From Achromobacter sp. MFA1 R4 (GTDB taxonomy: Bacteria > Pseudomonadota > Gammaproteobacteria > Burkholderiales > Burkholderiaceae_B): a DNA stretch of 64,000 nt. The number at the start of each line of letters is the position of its first letter. Position 1 is the stretch's first letter. Made by a program: the position numbers and the translations under genes. This document shows positions 7,500 through 16,408 of this stretch, one piece after another. The notes beneath the pieces were generated by a model that did not search any database, was not told the origin of the DNA, and saw only the letters and a program-made list of their open reading frames with translations. Location: the NCBI RefSeq assembly GCF_900156745.1, contig NZ_LT707065.1:1798001-1862000 (forward strand), written 5' to 3'.

Positions 7500-10231
7500 T
7501 GCGAGGTGAAACCGTTATAGGAAAAAGTGTCGCGTACGCTCCAACGATAGCGAGGGGCTGAATCCTCGCCATTGCCCAACCCCTTGGGAGCTTTCAGTCG
7601 CCGACGCTCAATAAAGCTGCCCTTATGTTCGCCGTCTCGATCATCGCCATCACCCAGCACAGCGGCTACCTTTCCCCAATCTTCGTAGAAATACTCAGCC
7701 AGCAACGGGATCACCTTATGCCGCATGACCTCGTCTATGTCGCGCCGTGTTTCGCAGCGAATGAAATAAGCGTGGCCGATCTGATGTTCACGGTCGAATA
7801 GATACTCGATCCGCTCATTAATTGTGGCGAGAAGCGCGGCGAGATCGATGCCGCTTACCGTCCCAAGCAGCGAAACATCCGGCATCAACTCCCGGAACTC
7901 GAACCTGCGCCGGAGCGCAGTGTCGAGCAATGCAATCGACCGGTCTGCGGTGTTCATGGTGCCGATGAAGTGAAGATTGGCCGGGACGCCGAAGCGCGCG
8001 TTGCTATAAGGCAAGGTAAGCCGCATGCCCTCGTCCATGCCGACGCGCTTGTCGGGCTCGATCAGGGTGATAAGCTCGCCGAACACCCTGGAGATATTGG
8101 CGCGGTTGATCTCGTCGATGATGAGGACGTGCTCCTCGGCGCTGGCCTCGGCTGCCTCTGCCATCTGCCGTAGTACGCCAGGTTGCGCCTTCAGGGTAAA
8201 GCCTACGCCATCGGTGAGCGGGTGCGGTCGTAAACCCTCCACGAAATCCTCGTACGCGTAGTTCTGATGGAAGGTGACGAAGCCAATCTGACCTTGGCCC
8301 TTCAACTCCTCATAGGCCTGCCGCAACTCCTGACGCCGTGCGGCATCATGCAACAGCGGATCACTGTCCGGAAGCCCTCGGCACAGCCGTACCGCCTCGG
8401 CCATGGTGCGGTATGTCTTGCCCGTGCCAGGGGGCCCATACAGGATAAGGTTCTGCGGCGAGCGCTTCACCGGATCCAGCGGAGGTGGTTCGTCTGAGGG
8501 AAGCCCACCCCAGTTAGCCAAGTTCTGTAGGAACCAGGCATGATCCTGATTTTCGCCATGGAATGCAAAGCGGATCAGGCGCTGCGCCATCTGGTTGGTG
8601 TTATGAACTTCCCAGATCGTGGGCTGATATGTGTAGTGATACCACTCTCGAGGGACAAGAACGGGCTCCCAGTCAACCGACACCCGCTCACCGTCCCCTT
8701 CATTTGCCCTGACTGTGCCGACCGCTTTAATGGACATAACGGATACCGAGCGGCCGCGGTTGTCGAACGGCAGGCCGTTCTTGCGAACGTATGTTGCCTT
8801 GATCGCGATGGGATCGCCGGGCTGCATCCGCAGCACCTGCTCTCGGTGCCGATCGCTGGGGCTATCGATTTCCCAGATCCCCTCGGCGATGAAGCGATCG
8901 AACTGATCGTTAGTCCGGCCGTAAGATGCGCCAACGAACCAATAAGGACCGTCATGTAGGATTCCGGTCGTAGGTTCCTCGACAAATCGTGCCTCTTCCT
9001 CATGCTCCCGCTTGTCATCCAGCGCCGCCCAGACGAAGCCCTGCACGTCAAATAGATCGACGGGATTCCACCCGAGTTCACCATCGAACAAGGCGAACAG
9101 CGCGCGCACGATCTGCAGGAATTCATCAACATCGGAGGGTGTGAAATCGTTGTGGTCAAACAATTTCCGGCCGAACAGGCGCTTCCCCATCGCCTCGATA
9201 CGGCTGATATCGAACCAGCACGCGGCTTCTGGATGCACGGTTCCGACGATGCTGACCGCTATCGCCAGAACTTCCGCCCGATGAAGTCCGGGGAGGCCGC
9301 CGTCCTTCAACTGCTCGAGAGTTTTCGCACCCTCTGTGATAGTGGCAAGTGGATCGTCTTCATTCCGTGCAATCTGGGCAATCGCTTCATAAAAGCGATC
9401 CCGTGGTTCCGACTGGGCCATTTCGACCTCGTTCAGAACTCGCTGCGACAAAGGCAGACCTTCGCCATCGACACAGAGCGCACGATAGATCTGCTCGCCA
9501 GCGCTGCGGTCATCCGCAGGCGATGCGGTAATTGCCTGGACTTGCTGAATCGCACGGTCTTTTGGACGACGCTCGTTGGCCCAATAGTCACCGTTCTGCT
9601 GACGAAAATCTTTAAACCCCGACATACGCGAAAGGAAGGTTTCGCGCAGTTCCTTGAAGGCTTTCCAGTCAATGACCACGAAGCCGAGAGCATCCAGCGC
9701 AGTTTTGCACTGGCCGCCTCCCGGTAGCTCTTCGCTGCCGATATGGCCCAACGCATCACGCACAATCGCCTTGCTCGGATAGCGCTTTCCCCGATGCAAC
9801 AGCCAAAACTTCATTGGATTTCCCAGACCCTCGTGGCTAGCGATGAAGTCCGTGACCGACTTCGCCGCATCGCACCGATCGATCGCCTGAAGGATGTCTT
9901 GCGGCGTCAGGCCGAACGTGCCGACACCGCGAGGGAGGGCCTCTGTATCGAGAAAGCGCCGGTAGAAATTAAGCGTCGCCCGGAAATGCGCAAGGCCATC
10001 ATATAGATTGCCGTCAATCTCAAAACGCGACGGGTTTGGCCGACCAGCCCGCTCATCCGCTTTCGAGTACTGCATCGTTTCTCGAATTGCCGCCAGCGTT
10101 AAACCGTCTGGCAAGTTATCGAGATCGCCATATGCCCTTTCGATGCGCCGCACGTCCGTCATTTGCGTGTTAACCGTCGTCTTCGAATAGCCCTCGGCTT
10201 GCATCCACGCTTTGAATTCGTTCTCTTTCAT
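7496..10231 (-). CDS. mcrB: McrB, AAA+ GTPase with EVE-like DNA-reading domain
   Basis: A motor subunit of about 911 residues. A SAM-like helical region at the N-terminus is followed by a long middle part. Then comes a PUA/EVE-like module (PYWFVGASYGRT to WEVHN, about residues 427-543) of the type that reads modified bases. The AAA+ domain has Walker A GPPGTGKT (about 600), Walker B LIIDEINRANISRVFGELI (about 700) and the McrB signature GTMNTADRSIALLDTALRRR (about 755). The frame is open back to TTG 10285, but ATG 10231 has an AAGGA site close upstream and is preferred. It pairs with mcrC (four-base overlap). It is much longer than E. coli McrB because of the extended N-terminal half. Confidence 0.88.
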   Translation of the reverse strand: MKENEFKAWMQAEGYSKTTVNTQMTDVRRIERAYGDLDNLPDGLTLAAIRETMQYSKADERAGRPNPSRFEIDGNLYDGLAHFRATLNFYRRFLDTEALPRGVGTFGLTPQDILQAIDRCDAAKSVTDFIASHEGLGNPMKFWLLHRGKRYPSKAIVRDALGHIGSEELPGGGQCKTALDALGFVVIDWKAFKELRETFLSRMSGFKDFRQQNGDYWANERRPKDRAIQQVQAITASPADDRSAGEQIYRALCVDGEGLPLSQRVLNEVEMAQSEPRDRFYEAIAQIARNEDDPLATITEGAKTLEQLKDGGLPGLHRAEVLAIAVSIVGTVHPEAACWFDISRIEAMGKRLFGRKLFDHNDFTPSDVDEFLQIVRALFALFDGELGWNPVDLFDVQGFVWAALDDKREHEEEARFVEEPTTGILHDGPYWFVGASYGRTNDQFDRFIAEGIWEIDSPSDRHREQVLRMQPGDPIAIKATYVRKNGLPFDNRGRSVSVMSIKAVGTVRANEGDGERVSVDWEPVLVPREWYHYTYQPTIWEVHNTNQMAQRLIRFAFHGENQDHAWFLQNLANWGGLPSDEPPPLDPVKRSPQNLILYGPPGTGKTYRTMAEAVRLCRGLPDSDPLLHDAARRQELRQAYEELKGQGQIGFVTFHQNYAYEDFVEGLRPHPLTDGVGFTLKAQPGVLRQMAEAAEASAEEHVLIIDEINRANISRVFGELITLIEPDKRVGMDEGMRLTLPYSNARFGVPANLHFIGTMNTADRSIALLDTALRRRFEFRELMPDVSLLGTVSGIDLAALLATINERIEYLFDREHQIGHAYFIRCETRRDIDEVMRHKVIPLLAEYFYEDWGKVAAVLGDGDDRDGEHKGSFIERRRLKAPKGLGNGEDSAPRYRWSVRDTFSYNGFTSQ

Positions 10232-10285
10232 GTATTCCTTGAGTCGCCTGCTTTCTGGGGAAGCTTTTTTCACGTATACATTCAA

Positions 10286-10737
10286 ACCGCCGAAAGCCGC
10301 GATATCTTAGCGCGTTAGCGGAACTATCGGAGATCGCACAGTGCCACTTGAGATATTCGATGTAACCGCATTGTTGGCATTCAAGCGGATGGAAACGAAA
10401 GAGTTCAGTGACTTAATACCGTGTATAAGTTTTGGAAAATCGAGCAGCATATAAATCAGGCCAGCTCGCGGTTTGGCGATAATGTTTGAGGACGCTTATC
10501 AACTCCTGGTCCGACCCGCATGCGATAAATATGGGTGCGCCATTAAACAAACTGGCTGCTACGTCTGCCCGACAACCACCGCAACCAGAGCAGTGGTCTG
10601 CGCTTCCTGTATCTGCGCAATGCTCGAGGCTTCGGCAGACGCCTGCCTCCAACGATGAATACCGGGAAGTGCTCAACGCACGCCTCACCAGCAATGGTGT
10701 CGAGCGTCAGGTCCCATCCGGTTCGCGCCGAGGGCGC
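10286..10737. other. Intergenic stretch without a convincing gene
   Basis: About 450 bases between mcrB and the NERD-helicase gene. A 37-codon plus-strand frame (see separate entry) starts here. An open minus-strand frame at 10413-10694 has no ribosome site and no recognisable composition. Loss of a gene, or a boundary between two defence modules, is the simplest reading. Confidence 0.4.
10341..10454 (+). other. Short plus-strand frame, possible gene remnant
   Basis: A GTG-started frame of 37 residues (begins VPLEIFDVTALLAFKRMETK), with GGAG about nine bases upstream. It is the only plus-strand candidate inside the island and diverges from mcrB. It ends at TAA after a normal-looking start, so it could be the surviving head of a lost gene or a spurious frame. 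Not recognised. Confidence 0.2.
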
Positions 10738-12369
10738 TCAAAGCCGATCAAGCAACTGCGCCGCAGCTCGCTCAGACATAACCAGCACCAGCTTCATCGC
10801 GGCACGCGTCGCGCCGACGAACAGGCGCCTTACCTCCTCGTCGCCCAGCGTTTCAAAATCGATCTCTGCCACCACTACCGCGGGCGCAGACTGTCCCTTG
10901 AACCGGTGCACGGTGTCCGCCATGATTTCGCCCTGTGAATAACCCGGCCGACCTTCTGCGTCGTAAGTGCCCTGGAACTTTCTTAAAACGTAGGGGCCCA
11001 ACTGATCATACGAAAGTACGCGGGAGCTAGCCCTGCCCCGATAGGTGAGCAACGCAATGTCCGTGGCGGCAAATCCCTCGGACAGACACGCTTGCACGCC
11101 CTCCTTCACCTTCCCGATCAAGTCCGCGGTGCTCTCATACACAAGGAACTCCACGTCATGCCCCGCGACGGGGGACGCAGAAACCACGCTTATCTCGTCC
11201 GGCACTATTGCCTGAAGCAACTGGACGACCGAACGCGGACTTCGGAAATTCCTGTCCGCACGCAGGCGGGTCCATCCGGGAAGCGTTACGGTCGTATGGC
11301 GATAGAGCTTCTGCATCGGGTCTTCAAGCCAGATGATGCGGGCGTCTTCCCGGGCATGCCGGCGTATCAAGTCGAACCATTCAGCCTTGATATCCTGCCC
11401 TTCGTCCACGATGACTGTATCGAAAAGCAGCTCCGGCGGGACTGGTAGATCAGCGCACGCCTGGACGAGCTGGTCAAAGGCCGTTGCCGAATTGAAGTTC
11501 GGCACCGCGCCAGACTGCCGCAGCATCCGTTCGCACAGCATGTGAAACGTGCATGCCATCCCCCCCGATGGCGCGATCATGGCGATGTGATCGGCCAGCG
11601 GCCGGTTGAAGCAGAGATAGAGGGGCCTGAGGCCGGATTCGATCGTCCCGCGATACTCAGCCAATGCCAACTGCGTCTTCCCGGAACCCGCCGTCCCCGT
11701 CACATGCAGACGAAACGGCGTCATGTCGAGCTGTCGCGCCCAATAGGCCAAGCCGCTGGAAACACGCGTGACAAGGGCCTTCGCCTGACCGGCCAAGACG
11801 CTGGCATCGGTTTCCAGCTGAATCACATCACAAAGAAACCGGTCCACTTTCACAAACAGCGGACCCGCGTCGCCCGCAGGCAGAATCTCCTGGATCACGG
11901 AACACAATGCATCGCGGCGACGCGCATCCACGATACGCTCCGGTATCACCCCCGCAGTTTGGGGCGAGTTGCAGACATAGTCCGGGCAAAAAAGCAGGTG
12001 CTCGATCCTGACATACTCGCCATCGAGGGTGCGCGTCAGCTTGTGGCGCATGCTGTTCACGGTGCGCGCCATCTGCACCGGCACCGACTTCAACCTGCCG
12101 CTGTAGTTCTTGGCCAACCCGTTGGGCGTTTCCTCGAGCTCGCCGCATTTCTGCTCGATCAGCATCATGTGGCCTGCGCGGTTAACCACAACGAAATCGA
12201 CTTCGCCGTGGATCGCGTGCGCACCGTCGATATTCGTCCAATGCACGGCGTGATAGACCGTGTAATCGTCCGCCAACCCTTGCGCCAGGACCGCGAGTGT
12301 CTCAACTTCCCGGCGCATAGCGCCGATGGCGCCCATGTCTTGCCAACCGTCCGGCACGATACGCGCCAT
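10738..12369 (-). CDS. NERD nuclease / UvrD-like superfamily 1 helicase fusion
   Basis: A 543-residue protein. The N-terminal ~120 residues resemble a NERD (nuclease-related) domain: GEVDFVVVNRAGHMMLIEQK supplies the D and E-x-K expected of a PD-(D/E)xK fold. The rest is an SF1 helicase: Walker A GTAGSGKTQLA (about 225), Walker B VDEGQDI (about 320), ADRNFRSP, and the motif V/VI region TVHRFKGQSAPAVVV (about 485) and FVGATRA. Such fusions process DNA ends and are frequent in defence islands. It shares direction with the zinc-ribbon, small membrane and WYL genes upstream. The precise system is not recognised. Confidence 0.85.
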   Translation of the reverse strand: MARIVPDGWQDMGAIGAMRREVETLAVLAQGLADDYTVYHAVHWTNIDGAHAIHGEVDFVVVNRAGHMMLIEQKCGELEETPNGLAKNYSGRLKSVPVQMARTVNSMRHKLTRTLDGEYVRIEHLLFCPDYVCNSPQTAGVIPERIVDARRRDALCSVIQEILPAGDAGPLFVKVDRFLCDVIQLETDASVLAGQAKALVTRVSSGLAYWARQLDMTPFRLHVTGTAGSGKTQLALAEYRGTIESGLRPLYLCFNRPLADHIAMIAPSGGMACTFHMLCERMLRQSGAVPNFNSATAFDQLVQACADLPVPPELLFDTVIVDEGQDIKAEWFDLIRRHAREDARIIWLEDPMQKLYRHTTVTLPGWTRLRADRNFRSPRSVVQLLQAIVPDEISVVSASPVAGHDVEFLVYESTADLIGKVKEGVQACLSEGFAATDIALLTYRGRASSRVLSYDQLGPYVLRKFQGTYDAEGRPGYSQGEIMADTVHRFKGQSAPAVVVAEIDFETLGDEEVRRLFVGATRAAMKLVLVMSERAAAQLLDRL

Positions 12370-12558
12370 TTCGCCGACCTCCTCGACTGTGAACTTGATG
12401 GGCTATTCCGTCGCTACTTCAGATCGCATCCGTCCTCCGCGAGGATTTATTTCTCTCAAAACCTTCTCCTTGCTGAAAGTCGGGAACGGGGACGGAACCG
12501 ACGCTCGATGCATTGCGGCGCGTTCAATAATCTGACGCGCATATATACGCCAGGAGCA

Positions 12559-12759
12559 TCAATCCAACAGGCGTTTCAATCGACTCGACAACGACGCAAG
12601 CGCCGAGGGCTCACGGAGTTTTAATTCCTTCGATCCGCAGCGTGGACAGCGTGTCGCAATGTCATGCCCGGCTATCAACGCATCGCCAGCCGGAGCGAAC
12701 GTCCTCGACCAATTGCATTGGGGGCAGACCTGGGTGAACGGTTTGGGACGGACGGGCAT
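12559..12759 (-). CDS. Small zinc-ribbon protein
   Basis: A 66-residue protein with two Cys pairs, VCPQCNW and RCPRCGS, spaced as in a rubredoxin-like zinc ribbon, followed by a short basic tail. The frame can be extended to a TTG at 12810, but ATG 12759 (MPVRPKPFT) gives a compact domain and is preferred. It is same-strand between a tiny membrane protein and the NERD-helicase gene and is probably in one operon with them. The function is unknown; zinc ribbons of this size often act as adaptors for nucleic-acid enzymes. Confidence 0.65.
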   Translation of the reverse strand: MPVRPKPFTQVCPQCNWSRTFAPAGDALIAGHDIATRCPRCGSKELKLREPSALASLSSRLKRLLD

Positions 12760-12806
12760 GCTCGGGATCCAAAAATAGGGGAAACGTCGACACAAACGTC
12801 TTCGGC

Positions 12807-12947
12807 TCAAACGCCAGCGTCTTCCACCGTGTCCCTCTTCACCGCGTCGATATACCTACCGAGGATTGCGGTGCTGGCTACACCTGCCACGAAAGCGATG
12901 GCAAAGGCAACAAGGTGCTCCATGGGGGATGCGGTGTTGTTAAACAT
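12807..12947 (-). CDS. Tiny single-pass membrane protein
   Basis: A 46-residue product beginning MFNNTASPMEHLVAFAIAFV, with one hydrophobic helix (about residues 11-30) and a charged C-terminal tail (RYIDAVKRDTVEDAGV). The ATG lies 99 bases below the WYL gene stop, and the stop is 47 bases above the zinc-ribbon start. It is not a known family to me. The clean helix, the position in the operon and the lack of any other frame here support a real gene; a toxin-like or anchoring role is conceivable. Confidence 0.5.
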   Translation of the reverse strand: MFNNTASPMEHLVAFAIAFVAGVASTAILGRYIDAVKRDTVEDAGV

Positions 12948-13046
12948 TTGGGCTCCGAAAAGAGGGAAATCCTGAGTCCTGCGACTTCAGGCTTGAATGC
13001 AGGTTAGAACCCACTCGGGACAAATCATGTCTCGAGTGCGCCGCGC

Positions 13047-14081
13047 TTATGGCTTTTCCGCGTACATGGCCGCAAGCGCGCGCGCTTCTGCCGCCATCTC
13101 GTCGCGCAGTTCCGCCGGCCCCAGCACCTCGACGTTGGGCCCGAACGCCCGCAGCCACCAGCGCAAGCGCTTGCTGAGGAGGACGGTGCCCCTTATATTC
13201 AGGCCCGTTCCCGCAGGCCACGCCACCTGGTCGTCCGATAGCGGCGATTCGAGCAGATGGTTGCCAGCACCATTAAGAAAATGCAGTTCGACAGGAATGG
13301 GGCCTTCGACCATGAAGTCGAACTGCCGTTGTTCCTTCACAAAATCGGCAAGGCTGAATTCGGGGGGATAGGAGAACACCTCGGGCAGCATGTTTGCGCT
13401 GACGAGCCTGTCCAGCCGGTAAACGGCGGGCTTTTCATAAGCAGCCATTGCGGCAACGAGATAGACTAGGCCGCCAACTTCCACCAGGCCCAAGGGATTC
13501 AGAATCCTCGCAGTTTCCTGATTCGCCCTCGAACGGACGCGATACACGACATCCAGCTTCTGCTCGTAGAACAGGGCTCGGGTAACGACGGAGAACAAAG
13601 TGGAATCGATGGACGGATGTTGCAGAGCAAATCCGCCGCTTTCCACTTCAACCTTGTCGACCCATTTACGATATCGGCGCTCGCTGTCATTGTGCGAGAC
13701 GCCCAGGCGCTTTTCGGCGGTGTCGAACAATGAAGACAGCGACTCCGCAACCAGCGAGGGAATCTGCCGCGACGAAAACCGCTTCAAGGTCTGGAGCGCG
13801 AGCGCCTGCTCGTGCGTCATGAGGCTGGCCGACCTGGCGGCCACGCCACCTGCGCCGGCCCGTTTGCGCCAGACGAGTGCCGTGCCCCGCTTCTCTGATT
13901 CCACCAACTGCTCGTCCTGCAGCCTCTGCAGCGTGCGCTGTACTGTCTTCACGACTGGGGGATGGGGTAGGGACTGGCACAGCTCCCGGTGCACTTCGGG
14001 GGTGCTCATGAAGCGACCGCCTTTCTCGGCGTCCTTCAAAACATGAAAAATTTTGGCGACCAGCGGGGGCATATTGAACAT
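13047..14081 (-). CDS. WYL-domain transcriptional regulator
   Basis: A 344-residue regulator. An N-terminal winged helix (VVKTVQRTLQRLQDEQLV, about residues 45-60) is followed by a linker and a WYL domain (LNPLGLVEVGGLVYLVAAMA, where the family has W-Y-L-x-A). A C-terminal extension (WLRAFGPNVEVLGP) is typical. Proteins with this layout (BrxR/CapW type) repress or induce adjacent anti-phage genes in response to a nucleotide or DNA ligand. The preferred start is ATG 14081, one codon inside the open frame. It is same-strand in the middle of the island and is the likely switch for the genes downstream, perhaps also for the Leo genes upstream. Confidence 0.82.
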   Translation of the reverse strand: MFNMPPLVAKIFHVLKDAEKGGRFMSTPEVHRELCQSLPHPPVVKTVQRTLQRLQDEQLVESEKRGTALVWRKRAGAGGVAARSASLMTHEQALALQTLKRFSSRQIPSLVAESLSSLFDTAEKRLGVSHNDSERRYRKWVDKVEVESGGFALQHPSIDSTLFSVVTRALFYEQKLDVVYRVRSRANQETARILNPLGLVEVGGLVYLVAAMAAYEKPAVYRLDRLVSANMLPEVFSYPPEFSLADFVKEQRQFDFMVEGPIPVELHFLNGAGNHLLESPLSDDQVAWPAGTGLNIRGTVLLSKRLRWWLRAFGPNVEVLGPAELRDEMAAEARALAAMYAEKP

Positions 14082-14152
14082 CACTCGCTTCGTTTACGCG
14101 TTAACGGCATGAATTTGGGATGCCTAAATGGACAAAACCGATCGAGCGCCGG

Positions 14153-14449
14153 CTATTCAAATCCCAACAGCGCCTCGACGCGCATTGCGCCGTCCAGCGT
14201 CGGGAGCGAGGCGGCCAAGGTATGCAGATCCTGCAAGCCAGCCTCGCCAATCGTGCGCCGCAATTGCTTCTCTGACGCGCCCGCCACAGCAAGCGCGGCC
14301 GGCGGCATCAGCGATGCTGAGAGCGCGTTGCGCAATACTGTCGAATACTGCAACGAGGTCTGGTCGGTGCCGGCCACGGCCAGAAGAATGCGATGGGCGA
14401 ACTTTCGCGTCTCGCGCCAGACATGCAGCGTCTTGTAGCCATCCTCCAT
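14153..14449 (-). CDS. Small helical hypothetical protein
   Basis: A 98-residue product beginning MEDGYKTLHVWRETRKFAHR, predicted mostly helical with Ala/Leu-rich stretches. The ATG at 14449 has GGAG seven bases upstream, which decides the start inside a longer open frame. It lies between leoA and the WYL gene, same strand. The first residues recall four-helix-bundle proteins with an L-x-V-W start, but the match is weak. It could be an accessory of either neighbour. Confidence 0.45.
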   Translation of the reverse strand: MEDGYKTLHVWRETRKFAHRILLAVAGTDQTSLQYSTVLRNALSASLMPPAALAVAGASEKQLRRTIGEAGLQDLHTLAASLPTLDGAMRVEALLGFE

Positions 14450-14674
14450 ACGTCCACTCCAGGAGTGACTACCCGCGCACCAAGCTTTGCATTGCCGCCC
14501 TTGGCGCATGGCCTCCAGCGGGCCAGGGTGTTCCAAATCAACTGTCCGGAGGGCGACGCGAGTCGCCGACCGGTACCCTCGGATGCCATCACCGACATTG
14601 CTCGTTCGAGCGGCATGGTCGGCATCCTCTACAGTTGATAATCGGTAAGCCCTGTGGCGTCCTTCAATGATCTT

Positions 14675-16408
14675 TCACTCCGCCATCGCAACTCGCGCAG
14701 GCTGAGGCATCAGCCCATTCAACTTAGTTTTAACGCTCTGGAGCTTGGCTTGGCTCGTGTTGATGAAAGTCGAGCGCTCTTCCACGGATTCAATGATCTT
14801 CTCGAACGCTTTAAGCTGCGGGGCAAAGAAGTCAAGCAGCTTCTCGTCGTCGCCGATGATGTCGTAGATGTCTTTGAAGGCGCTCTTGATCAGCTCACCG
14901 ATTGACTCCTTGGCGCTCTTCAATTCCTGTTCCAGCTCGTGAGCCTTGTATGCGCTCAGGAGGTCCGACGTAAGAGTGAAGGCTGCGCCTGCAGGTCCTG
15001 CCCATTTGGAAATGGCTCCGGCGATCTTGGTCGCCTGCCAGGGCTTGAACTTGATCGCTACACCCGTCACCGCGCTGAGCGCATCGCGAGCGGCAAATAC
15101 CGCACCTTTGATGATGTCGGGGTTCAGGTTGGCTATCCCCTTGGCGGCCCCGCTCATCGATTTCAGTGCTGTTCCGCCCAAAGCATCGAGAAAGCTCTCG
15201 CTAGAGTTCAGCTGGCGACCGATATCCTGGGAGATGCGACTGGTGACTTTGGATGACTGATCGAATGACCGATCGATCGCGGTCTTAATCCTGAGGTTCA
15301 GCTTGAAACCTACTCCCTCCTCAGCGTATCCGAGCTCGTCCTCAAGGAATTCACGTATGTTCTCCAGGGAAAGGGGACGCAGTTTTCCCAGCAAGCCCCT
15401 CTCAAGGTTTTGCAGTTCCTCGAACAGTTCACCGGCCAATCGTTTGACTTCGCGGCGGCCTTTTGCAATGTCCTGGCCGATGCGTGCGGATTCCTCGGCA
15501 TTCTGCGCGGCAAACGCTTCGAGTTGCTCCAGTTGCTCCTCCGCGCATAAAACATGTTGGCCAACGACGTCGCGCACTACATCCAGGCCAGTCTTGGCAA
15601 TCAACACTGCGGGCACGTTGTGTCGAAGCACCCGAGCTGTCGCGACCTTCAGATCGTTGATCCGTGAACGGCTTTCATACTGTTCTGGCCTGCCGAACCA
15701 AAACTCCAGGCCGCGACCATTCGGGTTGGAGGCCACGCAAACGATATTCAATTGGGACACTTCCTCCGCGTCGAGATTTGCCGTGCGTTGCAGCTTGGCC
15801 TTGAGGTTGTCCTTCTTGATTGTTGCCTGGGCATCAAACAGCACTTGTTCGGAAAGATCCGTTACCTCGTCCATTTTGTTGATCACAAAAACGGTAGAGG
15901 AGAGCTTGTTCAGGTCTCGAAGGACCCACTTGACAATGTCGGCGTGACTTTCCTTGAGAGGATTTGTGGCATCCACCACATACAGAATCAGATGTGCTTC
16001 GGAAATATAGCGTTTGGTCAAGTCTTCATACATCACCTGCGCGCCGTCGACTTCTTTCTCCTTATCACCGAACAGACCGGGAGTGTCGACGATCTCGCAC
16101 TTCTCGGGCAACCCCTCAGGGGAATAGATTGCCAAGCGATCTGAGGACTCATCCATGTCGATGTTCATGTCCGACATGACCTTGCCAAGCCAAGCCGCGA
16201 TGACGCTGGTTTTGCCGTCGGAGAATGCGCCCAGCAAGGCTATGCGCAAAACGTCGGATTCGACCGCCTGCACTGCCGAATCGATCTTTTGCAGCCCGAC
16301 GCCGACGTCCGCGCCCATCTCACCCAGTTCATTGAGTACTGCACGCAGTTGCTCCAGCCGCTGCAGGGCCGTTTGCTTGTCAACATTAAACTGCTTGAAT
16401 GGTTCCAT
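14675..16408 (-). CDS. leoA: LeoA-like bacterial dynamin GTPase
   Basis: A 577-residue large GTPase. Complete G motifs are visible: G1 GAFSDGKT (60-67), G3 DTPG (108-111) and G4 NKMD (177-180). Helical stalk regions and an Ala/Gly-rich amphipathic patch (about residues 440-520) follow and could contact membrane. The layout and the two partner genes match the LeoABC dynamins of enterotoxigenic E. coli and the Eleos defence system. The start ATG overlaps the preceding dynamin-like gene by 23 bases, so translation is coupled. It probably assembles on membranes with its partners during phage attack; that role is inferred from the Eleos family. Confidence 0.82.
   Translation of the reverse strand: MEPFKQFNVDKQTALQRLEQLRAVLNELGEMGADVGVGLQKIDSAVQAVESDVLRIALLGAFSDGKTSVIAAWLGKVMSDMNIDMDESSDRLAIYSPEGLPEKCEIVDTPGLFGDKEKEVDGAQVMYEDLTKRYISEAHLILYVVDATNPLKESHADIVKWVLRDLNKLSSTVFVINKMDEVTDLSEQVLFDAQATIKKDNLKAKLQRTANLDAEEVSQLNIVCVASNPNGRGLEFWFGRPEQYESRSRINDLKVATARVLRHNVPAVLIAKTGLDVVRDVVGQHVLCAEEQLEQLEAFAAQNAEESARIGQDIAKGRREVKRLAGELFEELQNLERGLLGKLRPLSLENIREFLEDELGYAEEGVGFKLNLRIKTAIDRSFDQSSKVTSRISQDIGRQLNSSESFLDALGGTALKSMSGAAKGIANLNPDIIKGAVFAARDALSAVTGVAIKFKPWQATKIAGAISKWAGPAGAAFTLTSDLLSAYKAHELEQELKSAKESIGELIKSAFKDIYDIIGDDEKLLDFFAPQLKAFEKIIESVEERSTFINTSQAKLQSVKTKLNGLMPQPARVAMAE

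Noticed and set aside
10413-10694. A 93-codon minus-strand frame between mcrB and the NERD-helicase gene
   Set aside because: It has Cys/Ser-rich composition, no ribosome site and no recognisable motif.
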